Positions 1-12,092 of a DNA stretch of 64,000 nucleotides are shown here, piece by piece (the first letter of the stretch is position 1; the number at the start of each line of letters is the position of its first letter). Both the position numbers and the translations under genes were made by a program. The notes below the pieces were generated by a model. The model ran no database searches, had not been told where the DNA came from, and was given only the letters and a program-made list of their open reading frames with translations. Origin of the DNA: Cyclina sinensis (taxonomy: Eukaryota; Mollusca; Bivalvia; Venerida; Veneridae); NCBI GenBank assembly GCA_012932295.1, contig JAAONU010000001.1, positions 29,574,921-29,638,920 on the forward strand, written 5' to 3'.

Positions 1-1645
1 ATACATTTTATAATGAAGTAATTTTCTTAATTCATTAAGGTATGGCATTCCTTCCTAGACCATCCCTAAACCTGTATCTCCATATAAGCATTGTTGAATT
101 GTTACTCATTTTATTATTAACAAATTTTCTTAATTCGCTAAGGTATGGATTATAATTCTTGAGTAACTGATGCAGAAAGGTACCCTCGGTTTCAGTAAAT
201 GAAATTGTCAGTATCTGGTTTTCCCCCCTCCAGCTGCTGTTGAAGCACAGATTCTCATGTGCATAATATTTATAAAAGAGTTGATCCTCCTCAATAGCCT
301 TCCAACAAAACACCTGCTTAATTGCTCAATAATAGTGTGAGGATTTGGTGCCAGAAAACTTACCAGTCCGATTTGTCAGACAAGTGCTCATTTTGAGACA
401 ATAGGGGTGGGCATAAACATGCTAGCAAACAGTTGTTTTTGCTGTTCAAAAGGGACTTGAACAGGGAGGATAGTCTCATCCCTGTATAACACTGCCATTA
501 AACTTAGTACTACAATCAAAGGTGATTCTATTTCATGTGATATTCATTACTAGGTCATCCCTAAACTGGTCTCCTTATATGACGCACATTTCAGCATATT
601 GTTTCCTGTGACTTCATTACACAACATCAACTGTATTGATGAAAGACAGTGAGTCTTGATTTATCTGAGAAAATGACCAGCCTATACAGTCTTGTAGCAA
701 ATCTTCTGGACTGGAGCATGAAGTACTGTTACTAGAAATAGATTTTTGGTTTCCACTCAATATCTGAAATTACACTTAGCCTATTGAGATAAGATTTGGT
801 AACTTTTATCATTACCTCAATTGGGATTGCATTATGGTAAAATGGTAGGTCAGTGTTAATAAAAATAGATTTTAGATTTTCACTCAGTATCAGCCTATTG
901 TAATTAGACTTAGTTATAAGGAGCAACATAGTTCAGTTGCCTTTTTTTAAGGCCTTTTTTTAAATGATGTTTAGTGTTCAGTGTATATGTCAAAGCATAC
1001 TACGACATTTCGGAAATGTTACTGCTCAAATTGTTGAAACTCTTGAAAACCTGATTTGGTGACAGTGCCTTATTTCTTGTAGGATGAATAGGGTGGTTTT
1101 GAGTACCTACAGTGTTCTGAGCAGTCTTAGTGGCTATAAGATTGCAGTTACATTAGTTTGCAAGATGATTAGTTATGTTCTAGCATTGCAATGTTACACA
1201 CAGACTTCCCAGTAGACCTCTCTGTTTCCTGTAGACGTCTAAGATGTTCTGTAGTTGATACATAAATCCCTAAATGCATAGCAACCTCTGTTTGCCTTCA
1301 GTCTGAACAACCCAGGCAACTGAATTGCTTGATGCCTCTGAACTACTGTTAGCCATGCCATTATTAAAAGAAAATTAAATTTGATGAAAATTGTGGAAAA
1401 ATGTGTAGTTGTGAAGTAAACCAACAGGTATGATATTATTTTATTAGGATGTTCTTTCATGTATGCTTATTGTTGTTTTGACTATTGCATTTTCGTTGCC
1501 CTACATTTTATCCAGTGTTTCTTTTATTTACTTACAAACGGTTTTCATTTAATCCTCTTTAACTCAACTTCTTTTAACATCATGTGACTATTTTCAGTTG
1601 GAGTATATATCCAAATGGTTAAAAGTTATTTACCGTCCATTTCAG
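1..1645. other. Non-coding, probably intronic; degenerate internal duplications
   Basis: I see no exon with supported splice sites here, so this is most likely an intron of the gene whose last exons begin at 1646. Several short stretches recur in diverged form: a segment around 17-46 recurs at about 124-153, a segment around 52-110 resembles 550-610, and one around 740-790 resembles 865-915. These look like an old degenerate tandem duplication. No tRNA, transposase or long open frame was found. Confidence 0.5.
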
Positions 1646-4600
1646 ATATGTATCACGCAACCATCTAAAGGACACTGCTAACCATGTAATACTTGGAACA
1701 CAGCAGTTCAAACCTACAGAGTTTGCTAACCAGATAAATCTCAACATGGATAATGGTTGGGGTATACTAAGATGTATCATCGATATATGCTTCAAACTGA
1801 AGGAAGGAAAATATCTTATCATGAAAGATCCAAACAAGGTGAGGTGGTCACTTTTTATGCTCCTGGTAAGCTGTTGAGATCAGCCTGTGTCTGTCATTTA
1901 TCTGTTCACTGTGCATTTTCCACTCCACCTTTATCAAGATCTTTTCTAAACTTGCAGGTCAGATTTGAAGAAATTTGACAGGGATGTTCCTTGATAAAGT
2001 TCTATTAACCTTGTTCAAAGATCTCAGTTTCATGCAGAATTCTGGTTGCTTTGGCAGCCTGAATGATATTTTTTCTTAAATCTTTCTTTCTAAAGCTACA
2101 GAACCCAAAGCTCTGAAATCAAAGAATTCCATTGCTTCAGATTTCTGTTTGGTATGGTCACTTGAATGAGAAATTTAAAAAAATCTTGTCTTAAACCAGA
2201 AAGCCTACAGCACTTAAAACATTTGGTATACAACATTGTCTGATGGGCCACTGCCAAGATTGTTCAAGTTATGTCCCAGTGGTCATTCAAGGACTGATTT
2301 GTGCCATCCATAAAGAAATGTGTAAAAGAATGTTTGGAGAGATGAATATGTGGTTGCATATTAATTCAGTTGTCATAGCACAGCAAGTCATTTGCTTAAT
2401 AATGACTGACCAGAGTATATTTGATATTTTTTTATTCTTCCTTTGATGCCTCATCAAACTTGCAGAATTTTGCTAAACACATTGTGTTTCACTTGTTTGT
2501 GTTGCATATGTTAAAAAGACTAACTTCAACCGTAATACATGAATGGATCTCTTAAACATGTGTCAGGCAGTAAAACTGATCATGATTTTTCATAATCTGT
2601 AAAAAGATACTTGGAGCTTAATATCAGTCCGATACAGTTAACAATAAACAATATAGCCCTTGACCTAATTTCCAATTAAAGTGCTGTATGCTTTAATTTA
2701 GAAAAAAATGATAGACATTCAAAGCTAGAAAGGTGCTTTTGCGTTGAAAAAGTTCCGTTAGGTATTGCAGACAGGACAGGATAGGATACAATGTTTTTTA
2801 AGGAAAGACCCATATATCGAGAACAAAACTGAATCATTAAAATGATGACAGAACCATTGACTTAATACAAGAATTCATTTAATAGAATTTTTTACTGATC
2901 TGAGGAAAGTGAATGCTTGAAATTTCAGCTTGTGATTTTTGTTGGGGTTGATGGCTTCAGAAGTTTTTAGTCTATCGGCTACTGGCCTTGAACAGTTTAT
3001 TCATATCCTAGTCAGTATTGGCAAATGTATAGAAAACGATCTTTGTCTAAAATGTTGCATGAACTATAGCCTGGTGTAATTTTACCAGTATTGTTCAAGG
3101 TTTGCACTTTTGGTTTTTGTTAGCTTAGCTAAGTTCCATTAATCATTTGATTGTATTTTGTCATGATCATAATTGTAAACTTGTACTAGGTTTGGAATCA
3201 GGGTTACAAGAACCTTACAATAACACCTTTATTTACTGTTACTGTAAAACCTCACAACAGATCTCATGTTATTAAACAAGTTACTTCAGCTTGGATTGAT
3301 ACAGCCACTCTAATCTTGAAAATACATGTGTCTGTCAGAGACAGGACCTAGTCTAAGTGTGATTTAATTATCTCAAATTTAGGTCAGTCTCTGTAACAAG
3401 AAGTAAGACAAATTGTTCATAGTCATTATAAAATTTGATCAAATTTAAGGTAATAGTTTTGACAAGAATTAGTTCAATTATGATGTACCTGTAAACTACT
3501 GATTTTATTCAGTATAAATCATTCTCTTGCTTGCTTTCTTCCTTCAGCCTATGGTGCGTATCTATGACATCCCTGATAACACGTTTGAAACTGACGAGGA
3601 GGAGGAGTCTAGTGAGGAAGAGAGCTCTGAGGAAAGTGATGACGATGGTATTATATCTTAAACTGTTATCTTACTACACTAAGAAGACAGTGTGCGGTTT
3701 AAAATAGGGTTAAAATATATATAGCTCATTTAAAATTGTGTTATTTATAAGAATGTTGGTTTTGGTTACGAAATCTAGGCAGACGTTTGTAACACTATGC
3801 CATTTAAAGCACAAATTTCAAAATCTCTGGTTAGGTTATGGTTGTTAATTTGGCGCATGAGTGACAACAAGGTTTGTTGTACTCTACTGTATGAAAGGAA
3901 TCATGGCAATTTTTAAAATATGTGGGGGGAAAAATAGACACATGGATGTAATATTTGATTTAATTTCAATCAAGATACTTCATAGATTTATTAGTTTCTA
4001 CTAAGTTTGAAATTTTGTATTATGAATGAATGGAAAGACTTAGATTTTATTCAGTGTTCATGAAAATAGTTCCAGTGTGGTCTTAAACACAGGAAAAATG
4101 ACATTTTCAGCATTAGGAGAATATTTTCCTGTCATTTCTTTCCTGTATCAACCGATTAACTGGGCCAGTCAATTTTAATTGTGATAGGTCAGAGGTCAAT
4201 TATATTTTTTTACCAGGGAGCGACAGTACTCTTTTTGATAAAAAAAACTTACATGTACTGTTGTTGCATTGTAAAACTAATCTTTATTATGCTCCCCGAA
4301 GGGCGAGCATATAGTTGCCTCTTTGTCCATCCGTCATAATTTTGTCCAGAGCATAACGCAAAAACTATGAGATATATCAAGACCAAACTTCATAGGTAGT
4401 TAGATCTCATTAAGGAGCAGTGCAGTGCACAAGAACCATAACTCTTGCTTTATTACTTTTTTTTAGTTATTGCCCTTTGAAATTTCTCATACTTATTTTT
4501 TGTCCGGGGCATATCTCACAAAGTATAAGAGTTATCAACTTGAAACTTTATAAGTAGATAGATCTCATTGATGAGCAGTGCAGTGCACAAGAACCATAAC

Positions 4601-5032
4601 TCTTGCTTTATTAATTTTTGAGTTATTGCCTTTTGAAATTTCTCATACTCATATTTTGTCCGGGGCATATCTCACAAAGTATAAGAGATATTAATATGAA
4701 ACCTTATTGGTAGATAGATCTCTATGAGGAGAAGTGCAGCGTGCAAGAACTGTAACTCTTTTTTGCATAATTTAGGAGTTATTGCCCTTTGTTTTGTTTT
4801 TTTCATTCTTAAAAAAAAATACATATTAAACAATAGCCCTTTTCGAATTGGCATTTATTCGGGGAGCATCCATTGGTTCTACCGATTTCTTGTTGACCTC
4901 TGCTGTTGTCAACCAGTCTGACAAGAAGGTTATTTAAAGTTTTGATCAAAGTTTGGTTTTGAATATATCATGTACCTTAAGCATGTTTAAATATTACGGT
5001 GTTTTCCTTTTCTTTCAGATACTGACAAGTAA
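1646..5032 (+). CDS. C-terminal exons of an unidentified protein with an acidic tail (5' part outside window)
   Basis: Three exons join in frame: 1646-1838 (acceptor TTTCAG, donor GTGAGG), 3548-3647 (acceptor TTCAG, donor GTATTA) and 5019-5032, ending TAA at 5030-5032. Introns are phase 0 and phase 1. The visible 101 residues comprise a folded-looking segment of about 65 residues rich in hydrophobic residues (with [11 protein letters not shown] and [12 protein letters not shown]), then [12 protein letters not shown], then a Glu/Ser/Asp tail ending DDDTDK. Such tails are common in nuclear or nucleolar proteins and are typical casein kinase 2 targets, but that is inference. The first exon begins in mid-codon, so at least one upstream exon lies before or near the window start; I found none with confidence. 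I do not recognise the family and assign no function. Confidence 0.85.
2010..2460 (+). repeat. Fragment of an interspersed repeat family, intronic
   Basis: The text around 2030-2060 and 2180-2300 (a 'gaattctggttgct' stretch, then 'catttggtatacaacattgtctgatgg') matches in diverged form the repeat seen at 37540-38400 and 61750-62080. It is a non-coding dispersed repeat lying in the intron between 1838 and 3548. Confidence 0.5.
4289..4869. mobile_element. Non-autonomous element with short inverted termini and ~157-bp tandem core
   Basis: The left end reads ATGCTCCCCGAA and the right end TTCGGGGAGCAT, a perfect 12-bp inverted pair. The left end also folds on itself (ATGCTC...GAGCAT). Between the ends lie about three diverged tandem copies; the word 'gatctc' recurs at 4403, 4561 and 4717, giving a period of 156-158 bp. 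There is no coding capacity. This architecture is that of the 'pearl'-type elements described in bivalves, which have short inverted ends and a core of repeats of about 160 bp. It sits in the last intron of the upstream gene, between 3647 and 5019. Confidence 0.75.
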
Positions 5033-5192
5033 AAGACAACAAGTGAATTTCCATATTGTATTCCATAAAAGACAATGCAGTTTCTTCAAAAATGAAAAGT
5101 TCTTGACTAAGTGACATCAGCTTTGACTTGAATGTATATGTATTTATTCGTAAGTTAATGATATAAAAACGTCATAGAGTCTTTGAATGAAA

Positions 5193-5198
5193 AATAAA
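5193..5198 (+). promoter_or_regulatory. Polyadenylation signal AATAAA
   Basis: AATAAA lies about 160 bases after the TAA stop of the acidic-tailed protein. It is followed at 5216-5225 by a TTG/T-rich stretch typical of a downstream cleavage element, so the transcript probably ends near 5215. Confidence 0.6.
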
Positions 5199-5219
5199 AA
5201 GTGAAACACCTATATTGTT

Positions 5220-6420
5220 GTTTTTTCTGAAGCTATACTTTTACACAGATCTTGAACATATTTATTATACATAGTAACTATGGCAACCTCTTACTGACCA
5301 CACTGTGACAGTATGGGTAAACCTTAAGACGGTTACTGGTACCACCTTTAGATGTTCATTAAATTTGAATCGGTGGATGATGATTAAAATCTGGTTGTAC
5401 TTGAAAATAGGGCTCAGATGAAATATCTTATGTCACAGTCAAAGAGACCTAACAAAGACTGGCAAGCACATTTAATAAAAAAAAAAAATTAAGTCTGCTG
5501 TCAACCTTATGAAGCATAGACTGATACTACTCCCAGAATTAAGGTGGTATGTTAACCCAGTGTGTGTGGTATCAGTTATATAAACTCCATATCAAAATGA
5601 TAGATTTAAACATTTTCATGAATGCTTATTATTCAAATATATCATTTTTCAAAGAGAGAGAAACAAAACAGCAAATATCCTACATTTATATGTAGAGTGA
5701 TACAATTTAAGTTGTGTTTTGCAGCCTTGTATCTCCTCTATCAGTCTGTTTCCCTAAATGAAATAATTTTGGTTATTTTATTTTTGAAAATTACACTTAA
5801 TTCCAGACATTATAATCCATTAAATACTCTATTTTCAGCTTGTTACAGCATACATTTTAAAAGTGCACATGTCTCTTAGGCAATTAAAACCTTATTTTGA
5901 ATGTGATTAATGACATAATTTACCATTAAAAAGCTTAAGAAAATAAGTCTAATGTGTGTTGATGTAATATTCGTGGTTTGACTAGGAAAATATTAGAATA
6001 CTTCAAAAAGCAGAAATTCTAAAAGAAGATTTATTTTACTTGAAAACAACTAGGTAAAATCAGAGCATAAAATATTCCTGCCTTTTCTATCATCCACAGT
6101 CAGAGTGATCACTTTTGTTAAATTTATAGTGAGTTATTAGCACTGAAATAAGAATGGGGCACAGAAAATTCACTTAATTTGAAAATAAAGGCCATAATTG
6201 GAAAACTAGAGCTTTTCACAGAAGTGATGAATACCCCCACACTCCGCATAAGACAGAAGGCTTTGTAAATAAAAGGAGTCATTGCAAAATTCTTGCACAG
6301 CAGTGGAATGAACAAAAATGCTCAGGATGTTTCATTTGATGGTAGTTATTAGATACCAAGAAGGCAAATAACCAGGAAGGTGACATATATTTGCCTTTTA
6401 TGTATGGAGAATTGTGGCCA
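5220..6420. other. Intergenic, nothing recognised
   Basis: AT-rich sequence with no supported exon, RNA gene or clear repeat. Short open frames here have no coding character. Confidence 0.6.
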
Positions 6421-6429
6421 AGACAAGGT

Positions 6430-6925
6430 CTGTTGTCAACATTTTTGACTTCTGACCAGTCACTGTGACCTTTGAGCTATGGACCTGGGACTTTAAACGT
6501 AATATTTGAAAATCCTTACCTGTAAAAAGATGCTATGGCTAATACAAGGTCTATCATTTGACAAGTCACTGTGACCTTGACCTTTGAGCAAGACATTCAT
6601 GTCATGTACATGACACACCGTCTAAACTTGATCAACAAATATGCAAATGTATTTCAAAATCCTTGCTTGTATACAGAAGTTATGGCTCTATCGTCAAATG
6701 TTTTACCTGTGACCTTGACCTTTGAGCTATGGTCCTGGGTCTTACACACGACACATAATCTCATCATGATGAACAAATATGTCAAGGTATTTTGATCCTT
6801 CCATGCATGTAGAAGTTATGGCCCGGACAAGGTCTATAATCAACATTTTTAACCTAAACCATTGACTGTGACCTTGACCTTTGAGCTATGGACTTGGGTC
6901 TCACAAGCAACACATGGTGAACAAG
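6430..6925 (+). repeat. Degenerate tandem-core repeat
   Basis: The phrase 'gtgacctt(gacctt)tgagctatgg' recurs starting near 6465, 6571, 6709 and 6868, each followed by a related 'cctgggtct' and by a 'caaggtctatcatc'-like stretch. Spacing is irregular (about 106, 138 and 159 bp), showing decayed tandem units. Open frames across it are artefacts of the repeat. Confidence 0.65.
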
Positions 6926-7021
6926 TATGCAATTTTTTGTTTTGTTTTTGTTTTTTTGTTTTGGGCCGGACAAGAAAACGGGACTTGCGGAGGGAGAAAA
7001 AAAATGAATCCAATAATATAG

Positions 7022-7042
7022 CCCCACACCCTGTGTGTGGGG
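7022..7042. other. Perfect hairpin CCCCACAC...GTGTGGGG
   Basis: An 8-bp perfect inverted repeat with a 5-nt loop lies at the right edge of the preceding repeat. It may be a folded terminus of that element. Confidence 0.4.
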
Positions 7043-7339
7043 TTATAAAAAATGTGTATGTGCAAACGATTGATCAGTTAAGTAGGTTTGAATTAAATCA
7101 TGCCTGCGCTGAATGAGTTTACATTTATCGACTTTGAATAAAGTCAGAACATACAATTTCTGATCATGTTGTTCCTGGATATTCAGCTAGTGCTCCATGC
7201 TCTTAAATTTCTTATATATACATATCAATGTAGATTATTGTATAACAATTTTCATATCAGCCGCCGTATCATCCAAGAGATCAAATACCACCCCGAAAGC
7301 GTAATATAGTTAACAAGAACTGTCACTGTAAGACTACAA

Positions 7340-7681
7340 TGCCTCCGAAGTGGTGCTTTGACTTTCGAGCTGAGGACCAGTCATTCGGGGTCAAGGTCAT
7401 ATAAATATAGGTCAGTGGGAAGGTCTTGTCCAAAGGGATTTTCTGTCCAAGTATGAATTATATCCACTTACTAATAAGGAGGTTATGGACACTGTTAAAG
7501 ATTTTGGACAACTGGATCTTCTAGGTGAAGGTCATTCAGGAGTCAATGTCAAATAAATATAGGTCAGTGGGAAGGTTATGTTTTGTCCAAGTATGAAGTA
7601 AATCCACCAATTAATACGTAAGTTATGGTCAATGTTAAAGTTTTCGGACGGAATGACGTACGTACAGACGGACGGACGGAA
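7340..7681 (+). repeat. Two-copy tandem repeat (~152 bp) ending in GACG microsatellite
   Basis: The phrase 'ataaatataggtcagtggg' occurs at about 7401 and 7553, within two units of about 152 bp. The array ends in a (GACG)n tract around 7665-7681. It is non-coding and of the same tandem-core type as other repeats in this window. Confidence 0.65.
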
Positions 7682-7689
7682 AGTTAAAA

Positions 7690-10205
7690 AATAACAAAGA
7701 AATAACACACCATAATCTTTCAGAAGTTTATTTTATATCCTCACGTAAAGAAAGTAAGCAGTAATCTATCAATGTAGTGTCATGTGTTCCATGCTCGCAA
7801 CTTGCCCATCAAGTGCACATTAATTTTGAAATTAAAATGTGAAGAATATGAATTCACCAACCTGCCTTCATTTTTTATCACCTAAGTCCCTTTCTCCTAT
7901 TTAACAGTTGTACCAAAAGTTTGGAGAATAGAATCAGTGTGGTTAAAACGCAACCTTATTCCGTCGTTTTCAGCTAACTACAGTTTTTACAAGACTTTGA
8001 AAGCAGGAACACATTTAAATGGAAAGTGTACAATAGTTTAAGGACAAAACCTCGAACTTAGCCTTAGGACGCCTTTTCTAGTCCTGACAGTGGAATTTGA
8101 CGTGATTTCCGCTTTCCCGTTTTGGAATGCGTATTGGTAAAACTATGGACAGAAATCACCGGAAGTCGTTCTCATTTGTTGCAAGAACGTTTTCTTAGTT
8201 AAGATAGTTTTAGCTAAACGATTTCAACATTATTTTACCTAGATAGAGTAAATGATGCATTGCTGTTAACAGTTTTTCATGTTTCTTTACATGTTTTAGA
8301 AATCACGTGGCGGAAACTGTCAACATGTGTACAAACAAATAAATCCCCTAACGGACCACTAGGCTCAAATAGTGACCGATCACATTGAGTAGAGTGGCCC
8401 GCAGACCGCTCTGTATGGACAGATTTATGTAAGGTATAAATGTCTTGTTTTCAGAGACGGTCTGAATTTTGGGTGGTCTTTACATAGAAACTTTATAATG
8501 AATAAATAAAACAAAAACAATGTATGCCCAAAGGTAGTAAAATTTCTTCAATCTCATTCAGCTATTGAAAGAAGGATCAAGACACAGCAGAAACTATAAA
8601 GATAGATAAAAATTGAGTGCAGGTCGATTGTACAAAATGACATTTATAAGGTCCGTTTAGGAACATTTTGTAGATAAGGTTGACAAATTGGATTAATATG
8701 CCAATAAAAGAACCTCTTTAAAACATTAAACCTCCTGTAAGAGTACTGATCAATCAGAAATCGTTTTCTTTCTCTCGTTATAGTAAACAAACGTTAACAA
8801 GATATTTCTACCAGTGAGGTCTCTTTTCGTTCACTATTTGTTAAATTTTCTAATTGTATCGCAAATCAAGGGTACAATTTGAGAAATGTACAAAAACCGA
8901 ATTTGATTGAAACTAGGATAGCTATTTTAGCTATTGTTGTAGGGGAAGTGAAAGGATTTGAACGATATTTTCTATGTATTATTTTATGCAGATCAATATC
9001 TCGAGTAAATGCGAGTGTGTGAGAGCTATACAACGAGAGTTTAGCTTTAATTGTACATGTACAGTTTTTAATCTCTTTACATTGTCCTTTTAGCGACGGA
9101 TTTTTGGTACACTTTTAAAATACAAATACTTAATACGTAATAAATCTTCGATCTGAACTGATATACGTCTAAACTTCAAAATTTCGAGTGCAAAAACCAC
9201 TTAATTTATCATCTATTTACAAGATGCAAACTTAACGGATGACAAGGACTGGTGTATCTGTTTTTTTCTTCTTCGCATAATGCATCACAGTGTGGATTAT
9301 TCCTGACTGAAATGCAAGAAATAGCATTAAAACTGTCAAAAATATCGGTACCTTCGATGAAAAGTTTATGAATATAGTGCGACGGAATCTAAAAATTATT
9401 GCGTCATCAGTGCAATGTTTGAACAGTGCGGTCTGAAGCTAATTTATTTGTGTGCGGACCGCCAGCCGATAGGATTTTAAACAATCGGCCGGAAAGAAAG
9501 TTTAGTTCTAGAGATAAATCTCTACAGTCTTGAAATGACCGCATTCAATTCCACCTGCCACCAGAGAGACCGACCTTAGGAATAAATTGATAGTTTAAAT
9601 AACGGACACTGGCCAACATTTTCTGAACGTAACAAAATGTGGATTTTTACCTCTAACAAATGTTGCTTTCATTTGTTTGCATCATTATTATCCAATCACG
9701 ATTCAGGAACGTTTGTGACCGGCAGCACCAATTAAAAACAACAACAACAACAAAACGTTAACTTGACTTATCAAATTATTCAGCCGACTGACGTAAGTGA
9801 AAAGGAATCGAAACAGCTGAATTTATCTCTCCAAAGAACTCAATGGTTGCTGGAAATAATTATATTCAATTACTATGAATTTTGCATAATTGCAGCATGT
9901 TTTGCACCAATCGATGAGGGCGCGCATTGTTTTGTATGCTTTATGGCAGACGAGATAAAATGTTAGTTGTTTGTATGATACCATATTTACAAGGAACACA
10001 ACAAGAAACGCGAAATGAGCCGCCACAAACAACACAAAGTTCAAACTTACAGACCTGTAAGAACATAATTCAAACATGCAAATTTTTCATACATGGATTT
10101 GAGCTGGATATAAAAGTGGGTTAGTGTTTATCATAGTAAATTATCGTAAGAGTTCCGATTAATAGATAAAGTTGAAAAACGCATCTAATCTGACATGAAA
10201 TGTAC
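7690..10205. other. Intergenic, nothing confidently recognised
   Basis: There is no supported exon. The stretch 8040-8460 has more CG dinucleotides than its surroundings and contains an ETS-like CCGGAAGT at about 8159, so it could hold a promoter; nothing further supports this. A short imperfect palindrome lies at about 9508-9523. Confidence 0.45.
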
Positions 10206-10215
10206 GTATGATTAA

Positions 10216-10233
10216 ATATATATATACATAAAA
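10216..10233 (+). promoter_or_regulatory. Possible TATA-type core promoter of the 513-aa gene
   Basis: An alternating TATATATATACATAAAA stretch lies about 280 bases before the ATG at 10508. It is the only TATA-like tract in the immediate 5' flank. Such tracts also occur by chance in AT-rich DNA. Confidence 0.3.
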
Positions 10234-10507
10234 AACTAGCGGAGGGGTGTTCATCACGTCCCACAAACACTTCGTAATATTACTTGTTTACGTAAAGGGA
10301 ATAGTAACTGAAAACTGTGAAAAATACGTGTCGCGTTGCGAAACCAACTATGCTGTTGTGGATTAGATTTTCGCAATGTAAATAAAGAAAGAATTGTTAT
10401 TGTTAGAGGTAATGAAGACAAACAAGAAGTGTTTGTATCAGCTCTTTACTTAAGTGTCGATTGTCTGAACCACTTAAGCGAGAATAATACTAAGATAATA
10501 AAGAATT

Positions 10508-12049
10508 ATGAAAGTTAGAAGCATGAATTTCGATCAATATAAAATTTCAATTGAGGCCCATCCACTCGAAGTGTTGTATACAAAGTACAATGCGACGGAA
10601 ACTTCACAGAGTCAGTCAGTAAGGCCGCTTGGTAAGATTCGACAAGAATTCAGACCAGTCTCGGAATATAATCAAGTACAACATAGTGGAGATAGAGGGA
10701 AGGTGAAAACAGAAATGAACTTAAATTCACGCGGACATTCGGGGAGGGCCAGATACAAATTTGACCAGGATGTCTCTTCTGCAGACACACGAGAAAAGGA
10801 GAACCACAACAATTTCCCGACTCTGACGCGATCAAAGACGCAAGCTTTCGAAAACAAATTTAGGATTGCGTCTTCCAGAGCTAACGGCCAGGATTCAGCT
10901 TCTCCACTCTTACGCCAAGCTAAACACTTTGACAAAAAAGTTGTGCATTTACCACTTTTTAAAATAAATTTGAGAACCTATTGTGCTGACGAAGAAGTGT
11001 CGCGAACAGTTGCCAAGACTAGAGAATCTTTACGAAAGCTGATGGAACTCAATAAAGCTAAAATGAAGAATGCAAATGTTATAACGGCTAACATTAAGAA
11101 CTACGAGTTTAGTGCTCCAAGAGCGAACACTAGTCTTGTAAGGGATGGCAGCGTTAGTAGTCCTCGTTCTGTAGTTTCACAGCCTTTCCACGCAAAGCCC
11201 GCTCTTCGGGCATCACGAGACCGTGAACATAAAATTAAACAAACGAATCTGACAAAAACATTGAAATTTCAAAAGGCCATTGGTGCTGAATCAACTGTAA
11301 GTGCTGAAAATGAACAGTCACAAGAATCATATGATAAGTCTGGTTTGACAAAGAGACAAGTTTCAGAGTCGGTTGGGGCCGAGGATGAACCGGACTGTTC
11401 CATGTTGTCTCTGGCAATTCGACCCGGTACGTCACTAACTCTCGGAACAACCATGCATCAGATTGACAGAGTGATCAAATCGCCGACTTCAGATGAACTA
11501 AGAGAGCTTTCAGAAGTTTTAAAAAATACAGAATCTTCACCAGTTTGGCCAAGCATGGATGAGATTCAAGCATTGCTAGCTCGGAGTCAGTCCAGGACGA
11601 CTAAATCCCGGACCACGTTCTCCAGACCAACAACTGTGCAAAACTTTGTAAATAAAATTCCGGATGATGACTGCATACAGAAAAGCTATTGCAAACACAG
11701 TTATTACAACAATTTGCAATATGAACAGGAAAACAAGCCTGTGTTACGATACACGTCAAAACAAGCTTGTTACAAACTGGATCCGATAATTGTGCCTTCT
11801 CACACATGTACAGAATGCCCAATGTGTAATATCTACCAGAGAGACGTAGAAACACCATGTCCTCCAAACACACCAAACACCAGTCAATTTATGTCGGAAC
11901 CGGAAGTTCGGCCTGTGTATGTTCGGGGTACTAAAATTAACGGCGTGCACAGTAATCATGAGGTACTGCGTATGGCAAGAATAAATATGAATGGATACGT
12001 TTCACCACAAGATGAACAGAGTGTTTTCACGTACATGAAAGCAAGCTAA
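10508..12049 (+). CDS. Unidentified 513-aa protein, apparently intronless, Cys-rich C-terminal third
   Basis: An uninterrupted frame of 513 codons stands out in a window where chance frames rarely pass 130, so it is very probably coding. A TAA at 10499 closes the frame upstream. The first ATG (10508) has a weak context; the sixth codon (10523) has A at -3 and may be the real start. I do not recognise the protein. Residues 1-160 and 200-330 are basic, Ser/Arg-rich and low in hydrophobics, hence probably disordered. Residues 162-199 and 328-360 look like amphipathic helices. Cysteines are concentrated at 389, 395, 421, 434, 437, 440 and 451, including CTECPMC (434-440), which could bind a metal. 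There is no signal peptide or membrane segment. It could instead be the large last exon of a gene with upstream non-coding exons. Confidence 0.85.
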   Translation: MKVRSMNFDQYKISIEAHPLEVLYTKYNATETSQSQSVRPLGKIRQEFRPVSEYNQVQHSGDRGKVKTEMNLNSRGHSGRARYKFDQDVSSADTREKENHNNFPTLTRSKTQAFENKFRIASSRANGQDSASPLLRQAKHFDKKVVHLPLFKINLRTYCADEEVSRTVAKTRESLRKLMELNKAKMKNANVITANIKNYEFSAPRANTSLVRDGSVSSPRSVVSQPFHAKPALRASRDREHKIKQTNLTKTLKFQKAIGAESTVSAENEQSQESYDKSGLTKRQVSESVGAEDEPDCSMLSLAIRPGTSLTLGTTMHQIDRVIKSPTSDELRELSEVLKNTESSPVWPSMDEIQALLARSQSRTTKSRTTFSRPTTVQNFVNKIPDDDCIQKSYCKHSYYNNLQYEQENKPVLRYTSKQACYKLDPIIVPSHTCTECPMCNIYQRDVETPCPPNTPNTSQFMSEPEVRPVYVRGTKINGVHSNHEVLRMARINMNGYVSPQDEQSVFTYMKAS

Positions 12050-12086
12050 ACATATGTGCAATTGTAAATACACCGCGATTTATGAA

Positions 12087-12092
12087 ATTAAA
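12087..12092 (+). promoter_or_regulatory. Candidate polyadenylation signal ATTAAA
   Basis: ATTAAA lies about 40 bases after the stop of the 513-aa gene. A canonical AATAAA also occurs at 12530-12535 and would give a longer 3' UTR. Confidence 0.4.

Noticed and set aside
1757..1978. 73-codon plus-strand frame
   Set aside because: It overlaps the true exon 1646-1838 in a different frame; the correct frame joins the downstream exons with matching phase.
9508..9523. Short palindrome TAGAGAT-AA-ATCTCTA
   Set aside because: Seven-base arms are expected by chance in a window of this size.
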